NCBI GenBank assembly: GCA_949300345.1
Contig: CASGDR010000001.1
Span: 1-64,000, forward strand
Origin: an uncultured bacterium
GTDB taxonomy: Bacteria; Bacillota_I; Bacilli_A; RFN20; CAG-826
Length of the DNA: 64,000 nucleotides
Reading direction: 5' to 3'
In this document: positions 24,943 through 34,729 of the stretch, in pieces
Layout: every line of letters begins with the position of its first letter
Position numbering within the stretch: the stretch's first letter is position 1
The notes under the pieces: model-generated
Seen by the model: only the letters and a program-made list of their open reading frames with translations
What the model was told of the DNA's origin: nothing
Databases searched by the model: none
Program-made: the position numbers and the translations under genes

Positions 24943-26163
24943 ATGAGAAAGAAAAAGAGCCTGGTGTTATCCACCAAACACAAAGAATGCGCCCTAGACT
25001 GCCTGAGGATGCTCCTCATCGATTATAGCGGCGACACTAACTATGTCTATCTGAGCATGCCGGAAAAGCCCCCGTATAGCCTTAAGGACATCATTAGGCT
25101 GGCCAAGCGGCAGGGGCTAAAGGCCGAGGGCTACCGCTGCCTGGATAAGAAGGAGCTAAAAGACAATGAATCCTTTCCCTTATGCCTTGTCATCAAGGAA
25201 GGGGAGGATACCCATATGGTGATACTCGATAGGATCACTAAGGGCATGGCCTATCTCCGCGATCCGGCTGCGGGCCATAAGAAGATGCCCCTTGATGCCC
25301 TGATAGAAAGATGGACCGGGGAGTATCTTCTCATAGGTCCTTTCGAGGGTTCCTTCTATAGCGGACCCCTTCCCGACAAGATTTCTTCCGATGGAAGGTA
25401 TGTGGCCATGGGGCTATCCTTGCTTAGCCAATTATGCGTCTGGGCCGGCTTCTATCTGATATCGGTGCACGAGGGTTTGGTATTGCCCCTTATCTGTTTC
25501 TGCCTATTTGCCTTGCTCGAGCTATCGGTGCGGCTATATTCGGTCAGGCTTGGCCGCAAGTTCGATGAGAAATACCTATATCGGCTAGAGGAAGCATCCG
25601 AGGAGGATATCGCCGAGGGCTATTCCTATTACCAGCGCTTCAAAAGCGCTTATTTCGCGATGCCCCTATCCTTGTTCGCCAACCTCTTCGGGGGACTAAG
25701 CCTCTCGGTCTTGTTCATCATCAATGACATGAGCTTTTTGCTCCCTTATAGCCTCTTACTACTAGCCCTTTTCTTTGATGCGGCCTTCTTGGAGGGGAGA
25801 TTGGCCAAGAAGAGCATGGCCCTAGAGGAAAAGGAGAAAGGGCTATATGGATTACCTAGGGGGAGCGAGAGGGGCTTTTATCTCATCGCCCTTTCCCAGG
25901 AGGGCAATAGCCTAGGCAACCTCATCGTCTATAGGAAGCTACTATTCATCTTCCTAGAAGGGGTCTTGGCCTTACTGGCCACCTTGATCGGGGGACCTAT
26001 TAGCCTCAACCGCTTCCTGCTGTTCTTCATGGCCGAGCACGCCATATCGATGTCACTGGGCAGTGCCTTATCCATCCTTCTTAGGTATCAGGAAATCAAA
26101 GCCGGGGAAATCGGATTCAGGAGAGCCTACCTGCTAGGTAGACCCAATCCGCCCGCTTTATGA
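24943..26163 (+). CDS. C39-peptidase-domain membrane protein lacking an ATPase
   Basis: A 406-aa protein. Residues 1-135 are a C39 (double-glycine peptidase) domain: C16 in KECALDCLRM, H91 in THMVILD and D107 in YLRDPAAG form the expected triad. The usual oxyanion Gln six residues before the Cys is Ser here, so activity is uncertain. Residues about 155-400 hold five to six hydrophobic spans, like the permease half of a peptidase-containing ABC transporter, but there is no Walker A or nucleotide-binding domain. It may process or export a leader peptide such as the one encoded at 22615. ATG 24943 is chosen because the domain begins directly after it; an upstream ATG at 24898 falls at the rpmA terminator. 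Confidence 0.78.
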   Translation: MRKKKSLVLSTKHKECALDCLRMLLIDYSGDTNYVYLSMPEKPPYSLKDIIRLAKRQGLKAEGYRCLDKKELKDNESFPLCLVIKEGEDTHMVILDRITKGMAYLRDPAAGHKKMPLDALIERWTGEYLLIGPFEGSFYSGPLPDKISSDGRYVAMGLSLLSQLCVWAGFYLISVHEGLVLPLICFCLFALLELSVRLYSVRLGRKFDEKYLYRLEEASEEDIAEGYSYYQRFKSAYFAMPLSLFANLFGGLSLSVLFIINDMSFLLPYSLLLLALFFDAAFLEGRLAKKSMALEEKEKGLYGLPRGSERGFYLIALSQEGNSLGNLIVYRKLLFIFLEGVLALLATLIGGPISLNRFLLFFMAEHAISMSLGSALSILLRYQEIKAGEIGFRRAYLLGRPNPPAL

Positions 26164-26175
26164 TAAGATAGCCTC

Positions 26176-26646
26176 GTGCACGTACTATATGAGGACACGC
26201 TTGGGGTGGGGGAAAATCTCGAATCCCTCTTTTCCAAGATGGCGGACCATGTATCCAAAGAGCTTGCCATCAAGACCGACTACGAAGTAGACGTCAGTCT
26301 GCTAAGCCTAGAAGAGATACGGGAAATCAACCGCGAATATAGGGGCAAGGACATGCCGACCGACGTCATTTCCTTCGCCTTCCTCGATGACAAGGACCCC
26401 AGCCACAAGATCAATGACTTCGACGGGGACATGATGCTAGGGGAAATCCTCATCTGCCCCGATAGAGCCAGGGAACAGGCCGATGACATCGGACAAAGCC
26501 TGACTCGGGAAATGGTCTTCCTTTTCCTGCATGGCCTGCTCCACCTGCTTGGATATGACCATATGAAGAAGGAAGACGAGGAGATCATGTTCCCGCTTCA
26601 GGATAAGCTCATGGAGGGATTTATAAGCGCCTATGGACGAATTTGA
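26176..26646 (+). CDS. ybeY: Endoribonuclease YbeY
   Basis: A 156-aa metal-dependent endoribonuclease for 16S rRNA 3' maturation and quality control. The zinc motif is present as HGLLHLLGYDH, and NREYRGKDMPTDVISF is typical. The start is GTG 26176. The stop overlaps cdd by 14 nt. ybeY-cdd-era-recO is a common Firmicutes order. Confidence 0.95.
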   Translation: MHVLYEDTLGVGENLESLFSKMADHVSKELAIKTDYEVDVSLLSLEEIREINREYRGKDMPTDVISFAFLDDKDPSHKINDFDGDMMLGEILICPDRAREQADDIGQSLTREMVFLFLHGLLHLLGYDHMKKEDEEIMFPLQDKLMEGFISAYGRI

Positions 26647-27031
26647 ACTGATACAAGAGGCCAAGAAGGCTAGGGAAAAGACCTATTCTCCCTATTCCAA
26701 ATTCGGGGTCGGGGCTGCCATATTGACCAAGGACGGAAGGATCTATCACGGGACCAACATCGAAAATGCCTCCTATGGCCTATGCATGTGCGCCGAACGC
26801 AATGCCTTATATGGCCTATATTGCGACGGCCTTAGCCAGGACGACATCCTCATGATGGCGGTCGTGGCCGATACCGAAGGGCCGGTGAGCCCCTGCGGGG
26901 CCTGCCGCCAGGTCCTAAGCGAGCTCTTTCCTAGCCAAGCGCCCATCATCCTGGCCAACCTAGAGGGCGACATCAAGCGCACCACGGTCAAGGAACTGCT
27001 CCCCTTCGCCTTTGAAATGGAGGACCTATGA
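26633..27031 (+). CDS. cdd: Cytidine deaminase
   Basis: A 132-aa zinc enzyme converting cytidine and deoxycytidine to uridine and deoxyuridine in pyrimidine salvage. The motifs are complete: YSPYSKFGVGAA at the N-terminus, CAERNA (C-A-E) and PCGACRQVLSE for zinc. It overlaps ybeY upstream by 14 nt and era downstream by 4 nt, so it is embedded in the operon. Confidence 0.97.
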   Translation: MDEFELIQEAKKAREKTYSPYSKFGVGAAILTKDGRIYHGTNIENASYGLCMCAERNALYGLYCDGLSQDDILMMAVVADTEGPVSPCGACRQVLSELFPSQAPIILANLEGDIKRTTVKELLPFAFEMEDL

Positions 27032-27909
27032 AGTCGGGCTTCGTCGTCATATTGGGCCGCCCCAATGCCGGAAAATCCACCTTTTTGAACGCCTTTTTGT
27101 CCAAAAAGGTCTCGATCGTCACCCCCAAGGCCCAGACCACCCGCGAAGCCATCGTGGGCATCTACCACGAAAAGGACCTGGAGATTTCCTTCATCGATAC
27201 CCCGGGGATCTTCGATGGGAAGGAAGGACTATACAAAAGGATGGCCAAGGACATCTCGGTGTCTTTGTCTTCCGCCGATATTGCCCTATATATCGTCGAT
27301 GGCTCCAAAAAGGACCTTGAAGGGGAGACTAGGGCCATCAAGTCCCTCAAGATCCCGGTGCCGCTTATCATCTTGCTAAACAAAATCGACCTGATGGAAG
27401 TCCCCGACGGGATGGCGGCCAAGGAGCATTACGCGAAGGAATTCCCAAACGCCAGGCTCATCGAGGTATCGGCCTTGAAGAACTATGGCTTCAACGATGT
27501 GAAGGAAGCCATCAGATCCTATCTACCCGAGGGACCCCAATACTATGAGGATGAGCGCATCACCGATAAGGACAAGGCCTTCATGGCCAGGGAAGTGATC
27601 AGGGCCAAGCTATTACGCTTTTTAAATAACGAAATACCCCATACCTGCGCGGTTTTGGTGGATGAATTCATCCAGAAGAAGGACTCGGTTTCCATCACCG
27701 CGACCGTCTATTGCGAGAAGGAGCGGCACGTGCCCATCATCGTGGGCAAAAACGGGGCCATGGCCAAGAAGGTCTCGATGGCCGCTAGGCAAGAGCTCGA
27801 GCACGATTTCCACGCCCATGTGAGCCTCTACCTCAATGTCAAATGCGCTCCCGGCTGGCGGGACGATGCCAGGCTTTTGGCCAAACTCGGATATGGCAAG
27901 GACGCTTAA
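27028..27909 (+). CDS. era: GTPase Era
   Basis: A 293-aa GTPase that helps 30S assembly. G1 GRPNAGKST, the switch region TTREAIVGI, G3 DTPGI and G4 NKID are visible. The C-terminal KH domain contains VGKNGAMAKKVSMAARQELE. The start overlaps cdd by 4 nt and the end overlaps recO by 17 nt. Confidence 0.98.
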   Translation: MKSGFVVILGRPNAGKSTFLNAFLSKKVSIVTPKAQTTREAIVGIYHEKDLEISFIDTPGIFDGKEGLYKRMAKDISVSLSSADIALYIVDGSKKDLEGETRAIKSLKIPVPLIILLNKIDLMEVPDGMAAKEHYAKEFPNARLIEVSALKNYGFNDVKEAIRSYLPEGPQYYEDERITDKDKAFMAREVIRAKLLRFLNNEIPHTCAVLVDEFIQKKDSVSITATVYCEKERHVPIIVGKNGAMAKKVSMAARQELEHDFHAHVSLYLNVKCAPGWRDDARLLAKLGYGKDA

Positions 27910-28621
27910 TAAAAAGGGGTATCTGCTCAGGCTTTCCCCCTATAAGGAGAAGGATGCGATGGCCCTGATACTGGGGCCGGAGGGCTATGCCTCTTTTTTG
28001 GTAAGGGGCGCCTATTATGAGCTATCCAAACACCGGCCTAGCCTCATCGAGCTTTCCTATTCCGAATTTTTGCTCGACGTGGGTCGGGGAGATAAGCTCT
28101 CACTATCCGAGTCCAAGGCCCTAGCTAGCCCAAGGCTAGAAAATGACCTCCCGCTGCTAGCCAGCTATAACCTATTGCTAGAATCAAGCGCCAAAGCCAT
28201 GGGCGCGGTCGATGAAATTAAGATGTTCGGCCTCCTAGATAAGATCGCTAGTAGCATCAAGGAGGGCTATGACCCCATCAGTGCCTCATCCATCTATTTG
28301 GCCAAACTCATCTCCCTACTAGGACTAGCCCCGAAAATAGATGGCTGCGCCGACTGCAACAAGAAGGATGAAATCGTCGCCTTCTCGCTCCGCCATGGGG
28401 GGCTATTATGCCGAAACGATGCCCTAAAAGAAGGGGTATCGCCCAACTCGGCCAAGTACATCCAGATAGCCCGTTATTGCTTCATGTGCCCCTTAAATGA
28501 TGTCGGAAGGGTGGAATTATCCAAAGCCGAAGCCATGGAATTCATCAAGCATTGCTTGGTATTTGTTTCGGAAGAATCGGGACTTTCCCTACATTCCGCC
28601 AGGCTATTGGCCTTTCTTTAG
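27893..28621 (+). CDS. recO: DNA repair protein RecO
   Basis: A 242-aa RecO mediator that loads RecA on SSB-coated DNA with RecR. It has an N-terminal OB fold (RTLNKKGYLLRLSPYKEKDA) and a C-terminal helical domain with a zinc-site pattern (CADCNKK and CRN; MCPL). ATG 27893 starts inside the era 3' end; a longer version would be in the era frame region and is unlikely. It is the last gene of the ybeY-cdd-era-recO operon. Confidence 0.92.
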   Translation: MARTLNKKGYLLRLSPYKEKDAMALILGPEGYASFLVRGAYYELSKHRPSLIELSYSEFLLDVGRGDKLSLSESKALASPRLENDLPLLASYNLLLESSAKAMGAVDEIKMFGLLDKIASSIKEGYDPISASSIYLAKLISLLGLAPKIDGCADCNKKDEIVAFSLRHGGLLCRNDALKEGVSPNSAKYIQIARYCFMCPLNDVGRVELSKAEAMEFIKHCLVFVSEESGLSLHSARLLAFL

Positions 28622-28627
28622 TTCACT

Positions 28628-28655
28628 TATATAGGGTTGACATACTCCCTATATA
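28628..28655. repeat. Perfect 9-bp inverted repeat before glyS
   Basis: TATATAGGG (28628-28636) and CCCTATATA (28647-28655) are perfect inverted repeats separated by 10 nt that include TTGACA (28637-28642). It could be an operator over the -35 element of glyS, or a weak terminator for recO. Confidence 0.6.
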
Positions 28656-28703
28656 TGGGGGCAAAATTTACGCCGTTTGAGTAAAAGTTACCAGAGGTAA
28701 ACC

Positions 28704-30083
28704 ATGAGCAACAGATTTCCTTTCGAAGACATCGTCCTGCACCTGCAATTGACCGGCTACGTCTATCCGGGCTCCCAGATCTACGGGGGCCTTTCCAATA
28801 CCTGGGACTATGGTCCGCTAGGCTCGGAGCTAAAGAAGAACATCCGTTCGATGTGGTGGAAGAAATTCGTCCAGGAATCGCCCACCAACGTGGGGATCGA
28901 CGCCGCCATCTTGATGAACCCCAAGGTCTGGGTGGCCACCGGACATGCCTCGACCTTCAATGACCCGATGGTGGACTGCAAGGCCTGCAAGGGCCGCTTC
29001 AGGGCCGATAATCTCATCAAGGACAATGACCCGGAAGCCAATACCGAGGCCATGGACTATGAAGCCATGGACAAGTTCATCCATGAACACAACGTGAAAT
29101 GCCCAATCTGCGGCAAGCACGACTTCACGCCCATCAGGAAGTTCAACATGATGTTCAAGACCCATATCGGGGTCACCGAAGGAAGCGAATCGGAGGTGTA
29201 TCTACGCCCCGAAACCGCCCAAGGCGTCTTCGTCAACTTCAAGAACGTCCAGCGCTCCACCAGGAAGAAACTGCCCCTTGGCATCTGCAATGCCGGCAAG
29301 AGCTTCCGCAACGAAATCACCCCCGGGAACTTCACCTTCAGGACCCGCGAATTCGAACAGCTGGAGATGGAATTCTTCTGCAAGCCCGGGACCGACCTCG
29401 AATGGTTCTCCTATTGGAAGGACTATTCGCTAAAGTTCGTCAAATCGCTAGGTATCAAGGAAGAAAACCTACGCTATAGGGACCATTCTCCCGAAGAACT
29501 TGCTTTCTACTCCAAAGCGACCACCGACGTCGAGTATGACTTCCCTAGCCTTGGCTGGGGCGAGATCCTCGGCGTGGCCGATCGGACCGATTATGACCTC
29601 AAGCGCCACATGGATTTCTCCAAGGAAGACCTGACCTATTTCGATCCGGAGAGCAACGAGAGGTATATCCCTTACTGCATCGAACCCTCGATGGGGCTTG
29701 ATAGATTGATGCTCATGGTCCTCACCGATGCCTATGATATCGAAGAGAAGGAAGGGGAGGAAGACCGTAAGGTCATGCATTTGCTCCCGGCCCTAGCCCC
29801 ATATAAGGCCGCGGTACTGCCCCTAAGCAAGAAGCTCAACCCCAAAGCCCAGGAAGTCTATGCCATCTTGAGCAAGCAGCTCTCGGTTACCTATGACGAA
29901 ACCGCCTCCATCGGCAAGCGCTATAGGAGGCAAGACGAAATCGGGACCCCGTATTGCATCACCGTCGATTTCCAGACCCTCTTAGACCAGACCGTGACCC
30001 TCCGCGACCGGGACACCATGTCCCAGATCAGGCTCTCGATTACCGATCTGGCCAAATACCTCGCCGTCAAGTGCTTCTACTAA
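28704..30083 (+). CDS. glyS: Glycyl-tRNA synthetase (alpha2 type)
   Basis: A 459-aa class II synthetase of the single-chain dimeric type. Motifs include [18 protein letters not shown], a zinc-like set (CKACKGRF and CPICGKHD), [13 protein letters not shown] (motif 2 region), [19 protein letters not shown] and [10 protein letters not shown] (motif 3). GAGGT lies 6 nt before ATG 28704. Unlike valS there is no T-box; an inverted repeat overlaps the putative promoter. Confidence 0.97.
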   Translation: MSNRFPFEDIVLHLQLTGYVYPGSQIYGGLSNTWDYGPLGSELKKNIRSMWWKKFVQESPTNVGIDAAILMNPKVWVATGHASTFNDPMVDCKACKGRFRADNLIKDNDPEANTEAMDYEAMDKFIHEHNVKCPICGKHDFTPIRKFNMMFKTHIGVTEGSESEVYLRPETAQGVFVNFKNVQRSTRKKLPLGICNAGKSFRNEITPGNFTFRTREFEQLEMEFFCKPGTDLEWFSYWKDYSLKFVKSLGIKEENLRYRDHSPEELAFYSKATTDVEYDFPSLGWGEILGVADRTDYDLKRHMDFSKEDLTYFDPESNERYIPYCIEPSMGLDRLMLMVLTDAYDIEEKEGEEDRKVMHLLPALAPYKAAVLPLSKKLNPKAQEVYAILSKQLSVTYDETASIGKRYRRQDEIGTPYCITVDFQTLLDQTVTLRDRDTMSQIRLSITDLAKYLAVKCFY

Positions 30084-30125
30084 GACCTAGTAGATAATTG
30101 GGAGACCTAATACAAAGTATTAATC

Positions 30126-31931
30126 ATGGCCATCAGCCGCGAACTTATCGAACGTATCCTCAAGTCCGTGAACATCGTGGACGTGATTTCAAGCTACATC
30201 GAGGTCCATAAGAAAGGACGCCAATTCGTCGCGGTATGTCCCTTCCATGACGACAAGAATCCCTCGCTTCAGATTTCCGAGGAGAAGCAGATCTTCAAGT
30301 GCTTCGTCGACGGGACCGGAGGCAATGCCTTCGACTTCGTGATGGCCTATGAGAAGGTCGATTTCCACGAGGCGGTCAGGCGCGTGGCCAAGATGGCCGG
30401 CATCTCCGATCCCTCATTGGAGGACACCTATAGGAAGACCGACCCGAGGAAGGAACCCTTGTATTCCTTGGTCGCCGACCTCGATAAGTATTACCGCTAC
30501 TGCCTGAAGACTGCCGAAGGCAAAGCGGCGATGGACTACCTAGGCGAAAGGGGACTAGGCGAGGAGGAAATAAGGAAGTTCGGGATCGGCTATGCGCCCC
30601 TAGACGGGGAAAAGACCATCTCCTATCTAAGGGCCAAAGGCCATGGGGACAAGGACATCGAAACCGTCGGCATCGCCATGGTCGGGGCCAACATGAAGGA
30701 CAAAAACGCCGGTAGATTGGTCTTCCCGCTCTTCGATACCGAGGGCAGGACCATTGGCTTCTCGGCCAGGCGGCTGAGCCAAGACAAGGAACAGCCCAAA
30801 TACGTCAATACCCAGGAAACCCCGATCTTCCATAAAGGGGAGAACCTCTATAATTACCATAATGCGATAAGCCAGGCCCGAAAGCTTGGCTACCTCTATG
30901 TCCTAGAGGGCTTCATGGACGTCATCGCCCTAAGCCGGGCCGAGGTCCCGGGGGTGGCCCTGATGGGCACCGCCCTAAGCAAGGACCAGATCCAGCTATT
31001 AAAGAAAGCCAATGCCGAAATCAGGCTTTGCCTGGACGGGGATGCCCCGGGACAGGAAGCCATGATGCGGGCCATCACCCCGCTCAGCCGCGCCCATGTG
31101 CCGCTTCGCATGGTGGTCTCAACTAGCGAGGATGATCCCGACGATCTCTTCCGTAAAGGGGGGAAACAAGCCCTGATGGAATTGCTCAATAACCTCTCCG
31201 ATCCCTTCTATTTCCAGCTCAATTACTACACCCATAACCGCAAGCTGGGCACCCAAGAGGAACGCCGCAAGGTAGCCGAACACTTCCTGCCTTACATCGC
31301 TAGCCTCAAGGCCGGGATCGAGCGGGAAGACGCCATCGAAAGGCTAAGCGGGGCTACTGGATACTCATCGGGGGCCATCCGCAACTTGTTAGGTCGCTAC
31401 CGGAACCTGGCCGAGGAGGAAGAGGCCATGGTCCTAGAGACCGTGGGTAGCCAAGAGCCAAAGAAGCCGCGCGAGGGACGGCTAGCCAAGGCCGAAAGGC
31501 AAATCCTCCATTACATGCTGACCCATTCGGAGGCGGTGGGCTTCTATGAGAAGAACATCGATAATCTGCAGACCCCTTTATACCAGACCATCGCCAACTA
31601 CCTCGTCGAATATGTCTATGAACACGGGGAAGGGCCGGTGGAAATCGCCTCGCTATTACTAGACATCTCATCAAGCGGAGAGGAAGACTCCGTGAAAAAC
31701 GAGGTGGCCTCGATAGCCCAGGAAGAGGGCTATCCCGAGTACGGGCCCGAAGCCCTGGAGGCCTGCGCGAAGGCCATCAGGGAGGAAAAGGAAAAAGCCT
31801 ATATCGACCAGAAGGCCGAAGCCTTATTAAGCGGCAAGAGCCAGGCTGAGAAAGCCGCGGCCCTAAACGACATCATCACTGCCAAAAAGAAGCGCTTGAG
31901 CGCTACAAGGAAGGAGAAGGAAAATGTCTGA
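30126..31931 (+). CDS. dnaG: DNA primase with altered zinc site
   Basis: A 601-aa primase that makes RNA primers at the replication fork. The N-terminal zinc-binding domain has C38-x2-H41 and C59, but the fourth ligand position holds D62 (CFVDGTGGN) where the family normally has Cys. The TOPRIM domain follows ([22 protein letters not shown]), then a C-terminal helicase-binding region. The stop overlaps the rpoD start by 8 nt, the classic dnaG-rpoD order. No ribosome-binding site is evident; a palindrome TAATACAAAGTATTA (30108-30122) lies just before the start. Confidence 0.95.
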   Translation: MAISRELIERILKSVNIVDVISSYIEVHKKGRQFVAVCPFHDDKNPSLQISEEKQIFKCFVDGTGGNAFDFVMAYEKVDFHEAVRRVAKMAGISDPSLEDTYRKTDPRKEPLYSLVADLDKYYRYCLKTAEGKAAMDYLGERGLGEEEIRKFGIGYAPLDGEKTISYLRAKGHGDKDIETVGIAMVGANMKDKNAGRLVFPLFDTEGRTIGFSARRLSQDKEQPKYVNTQETPIFHKGENLYNYHNAISQARKLGYLYVLEGFMDVIALSRAEVPGVALMGTALSKDQIQLLKKANAEIRLCLDGDAPGQEAMMRAITPLSRAHVPLRMVVSTSEDDPDDLFRKGGKQALMELLNNLSDPFYFQLNYYTHNRKLGTQEERRKVAEHFLPYIASLKAGIEREDAIERLSGATGYSSGAIRNLLGRYRNLAEEEEAMVLETVGSQEPKKPREGRLAKAERQILHYMLTHSEAVGFYEKNIDNLQTPLYQTIANYLVEYVYEHGEGPVEIASLLLDISSSGEEDSVKNEVASIAQEEGYPEYGPEALEACAKAIREEKEKAYIDQKAEALLSGKSQAEKAAALNDIITAKKKRLSATRKEKENV

Positions 31932-33288
31932 ACCAAGGAAGGAAGAACTAGAAGAAACCGAAGGGCTCTCGTTGGCCGATCCGGCCGATGAGGAGTCCGA
32001 TCTCATCAAATCGCTGGAAAGCATCAAGAAGGACCTGCTCAAGGAAGCCAAGGATAGCGGCGGATCCTTGGACATGGACGCGGTCATGGAGGCCACCTCG
32101 AAGCTCGATCTGAGCGAGGACGACTTCGAAAGCCTCATCGCCTTCTTCCGCGAACAGAAGGTCACCATCCATAGCGATGACGAGGGCGATGCCGAAGACG
32201 CCGAACTCTCGGCCGAAGACATCGAGAAGGCTGCCGCCGAAATGGAAGAGGACGCTACCGACGAGGACGCCGACGTCAGCGAGGAAGAACTGGCCTCGGT
32301 CGAGGAGCTAAGCAAGATCCCGACCGGCGAGGTCAAGGTCAACGACTCGGTCAAGATGTACCTCAAGGAAATCGGCAAGGTCGATTTGCTTTCGGCCAAA
32401 CAGGAAACCGAACTGGCCAAGCGCATCGTCAAAGGCGAAGAAGCCAAGGCCAAGCTCGAAGAGGCCATCGCTAGCGGTAACGAAAAGGCCCGCCGCTTCG
32501 CCCAATACGACATCGATGACGGGATCGCGGCCAAGCATCAGCTGATTTCGGCCAACCTCAGGCTAGTCATCTCCATTGCCAAGCACTATGTGGGTAGGGG
32601 CATGCATTTCCTCGACCTCATCCAGGAAGGGAACATGGGCCTTATGAAGGCCGTCGAGAAATTCGACTACACCAAGGGCTTCAAGTTCTCGACCTATGCC
32701 ACCTGGTGGCTCCGCCAGGCCATCACCCGCGCCAGCGCCGACCAGGCCCGGCCCAGCCGCATCCCGGTCCACATGGTCGTGACCATCAACAAGATGACCA
32801 GGGCCCAGAGGGCTTTGGTCCAGGAGTACGGACGCGAACCCACCCCCGAGGAGATTTCCGAGAAGATGGAAGGCCAGCTAAGCGCCGACCAGATCCGCCA
32901 CATCCAGCGCATCGCCATGGAACCGGTCTCTTTGGAGACCCCGATCGGGGAGGAAGACGATAGCCACCTCGGCGACTTCATCGAGGACAAGGAAACCCAG
33001 TCCCCCGAGGAATATACGACCAAATCGCTGCTGCGCGATGAGCTATACCAGATCATGGGCGACCTCACCGAAAGGGAACAGAAGGTCCTCAAGCTCCGCT
33101 ATGGCCTTGAAGACAATAGGCCGAGGACCTTAGAAGAAGTCGGGCGCGAGTTCAACGTCACCCGCGAACGCATCCGTCAGATCGAGGCCAAGGCCATCAG
33201 GAAGCTGCGCCATCCCACCCGCTCCAAGCGCCTAGGGGACTACCGCGATGTCTTATACGCCTCCGGCCCGGACACCAAGGGGAAGTGA
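31924..33288 (+). CDS. rpoD: RNA polymerase sigma factor RpoD (SigA)
   Basis: A 454-aa primary sigma factor. Region 1.1-like acidic N-terminus (residues about 1-135, very Glu/Asp/Ser-rich), region 2 ([35 protein letters not shown]), region 3 and region 4 ([21 protein letters not shown]) are in order. The -10 and -35 readers are intact, matching the TTGACA/TATAAT promoters seen here. It overlaps dnaG by 8 nt, and trmK follows after 3 nt. Confidence 0.98.
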   Translation: MSEPRKEELEETEGLSLADPADEESDLIKSLESIKKDLLKEAKDSGGSLDMDAVMEATSKLDLSEDDFESLIAFFREQKVTIHSDDEGDAEDAELSAEDIEKAAAEMEEDATDEDADVSEEELASVEELSKIPTGEVKVNDSVKMYLKEIGKVDLLSAKQETELAKRIVKGEEAKAKLEEAIASGNEKARRFAQYDIDDGIAAKHQLISANLRLVISIAKHYVGRGMHFLDLIQEGNMGLMKAVEKFDYTKGFKFSTYATWWLRQAITRASADQARPSRIPVHMVVTINKMTRAQRALVQEYGREPTPEEISEKMEGQLSADQIRHIQRIAMEPVSLETPIGEEDDSHLGDFIEDKETQSPEEYTTKSLLRDELYQIMGDLTEREQKVLKLRYGLEDNRPRTLEEVGREFNVTRERIRQIEAKAIRKLRHPTRSKRLGDYRDVLYASGPDTKGK

Positions 33289-33291
33289 TAG

Positions 33292-33960
33292 ATGAAGAGG
33301 ATCGAGCTGGTCAGCTCCCTTGCTTCATCCGCCACCTATTTCGCCGAGATCGGAAGCGACCACGGGCTCATTTCGCTCCGTCTGCTTAAGGAAGACCCTA
33401 GCAAAAGGGGCTTATTGATCGATAACAAGAAGGGGCCATTTGAGGTCTCGAGGAAGGCCATCTCTTCCAATTCATTGGAAGGTCGGGCCAGCGCCCTTCT
33501 TTCCGATGGCATTAGGGACATCCCGCCCGAGGTGGACACCTTGGTGCTCGCCGGCATGGGGGGACTACTCATCGCCAAGATCCTAAAAGAGGGCAAGAGG
33601 AAGCTGACCAACATCAAGCGCATCGTGGCCGAGCCCCAGGGCCATCGGCCCGAGATGCTAAAAGCCATCCATGAGCTAGGCTATAAGGAGACCTCCTATC
33701 TCACATGCCAAGATCAGGGGCACTATTATGAGGGCTTCCTCTTCCTAAAAGGGAAAATCGAGGGCATTGGCCAATTGGAAGAACATTTCGGCGCCCTTTT
33801 CGAGCTGGGCGGTCAAATATTCGTCAACCGCGAGAAAAAGGCCCTAGGGGCCCTAAAGCGGCTTTTGGAGGGCAATCTATCACCAAAGAGAAGGGAAGAA
33901 GTGGAAAGGGAAATCGCCCTGATCCAGGCGGCCTTAGGAAGGATGGGTTATGCAGACTAG
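33292..33960 (+). CDS. trmK: tRNA (adenine(22)-N1)-methyltransferase
   Basis: A 222-aa SAM-dependent methyltransferase of the TrmK family. The SAM-binding motif is FAEIGSDHGLISLRLL, and the family motif VLAGMGGLLIAKIL follows, with AEPQGHRPEML later. It lies 3 nt after rpoD and overlaps the next gene by 11 nt, as in the common rpoD-trmK-nif3 cluster. Confidence 0.94.
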   Translation: MKRIELVSSLASSATYFAEIGSDHGLISLRLLKEDPSKRGLLIDNKKGPFEVSRKAISSNSLEGRASALLSDGIRDIPPEVDTLVLAGMGGLLIAKILKEGKRKLTNIKRIVAEPQGHRPEMLKAIHELGYKETSYLTCQDQGHYYEGFLFLKGKIEGIGQLEEHFGALFELGGQIFVNREKKALGALKRLLEGNLSPKRREEVEREIALIQAALGRMGYAD

Positions 33961-34729
33961 GCTATTTCTAAAGAAACTGGGACGAGTATACCCCAGGCGT
34001 TTGGCCGAGGCCTGGGACCATGTCGGGCATCAGGCCGGGGCTTTGCCGCCTGAGGTGAGACGCGTCCTTCTTTGCCTTGATTTCGATAGCGAGGTCCTAG
34101 AAAAGGCCTCTTCCTTCAAGTCCGATCTCATCATTAGCCATCATCCCTTTTTCTTCGGTAAACCCAAGGACATCTTGGCCTATGACGGCCATAAGGCCGA
34201 ACTCCTTAGGTTCATAGAAGAGCAAGGCCTCTGTCTTTATAGCTACCACACGAACTTCGATAAGGCATCAGGCGGGATGAACGACGTCTTGGCCGAGTTC
34301 CTAGGCCTAAGCGATGTTTCCGTCTTACCCAGCGAGCCGACCGCGAGGGGCGGATATCTGCCCTTTGCAATGAACGAGGAAGAGTTTGGACGCTACGCCA
34401 TCGAAAGGCTCGGCTGCCATGAAGGGCGCCTCATCGGAAAATGCGCCCATATCCTTAGGATTGCCGTCCTAGGCGGGGGAGGTTCCTCCTCTTGGAGGGC
34501 GGCCAAGGAAGAGGGCTATGACGCCTACATCTCCGGGGATGTGAGCCACTCTAGGAGAAGGGATATCTTGGGAGCGGGCTTCTGCTACTTGGATGTTCCC
34601 CACGAAATCGAAGAGAAAGGATTCATTGAGGGGATGGGTCGGGCCATAAATAAAATCGACCCCACGATCGAGGTCGAGTCGTGCTATTTTGAACTGGATG
34701 AGCTAAAGCATCCGATCGTAGTGGATTAA
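33950..34729 (+). CDS. NIF3-like (DUF34) dinuclear metal-binding protein
   Basis: A 259-aa member of the Nif3/DUF34 family, often annotated as GTP cyclohydrolase 1 type 2, although its real role is uncertain. Metal-site motifs are visible: ISHHPFFFGKP (His-His), YSYHTNFDKASGGMND, and ISGDVSHSRRRDILGAG with HEIEEKG near the C-terminus. It ends the dnaG-rpoD-trmK-nif3 operon and overlaps ispH tail-to-tail by 4 nt. Confidence 0.92.
   Translation: MQTRLFLKKLGRVYPRRLAEAWDHVGHQAGALPPEVRRVLLCLDFDSEVLEKASSFKSDLIISHHPFFFGKPKDILAYDGHKAELLRFIEEQGLCLYSYHTNFDKASGGMNDVLAEFLGLSDVSVLPSEPTARGGYLPFAMNEEEFGRYAIERLGCHEGRLIGKCAHILRIAVLGGGGSSSWRAAKEEGYDAYISGDVSHSRRRDILGAGFCYLDVPHEIEEKGFIEGMGRAINKIDPTIEVESCYFELDELKHPIVVD

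Noticed and set aside
31863-32534. Long minus-strand frame opposite rpoD (and similar ones opposite the helicase gene at 4773-5363 and engB at 13483-14040)
   Set aside because: These are shadows caused by codon bias of well-supported genes on the other strand; compositions are atypical (Ser-rich or low complexity).
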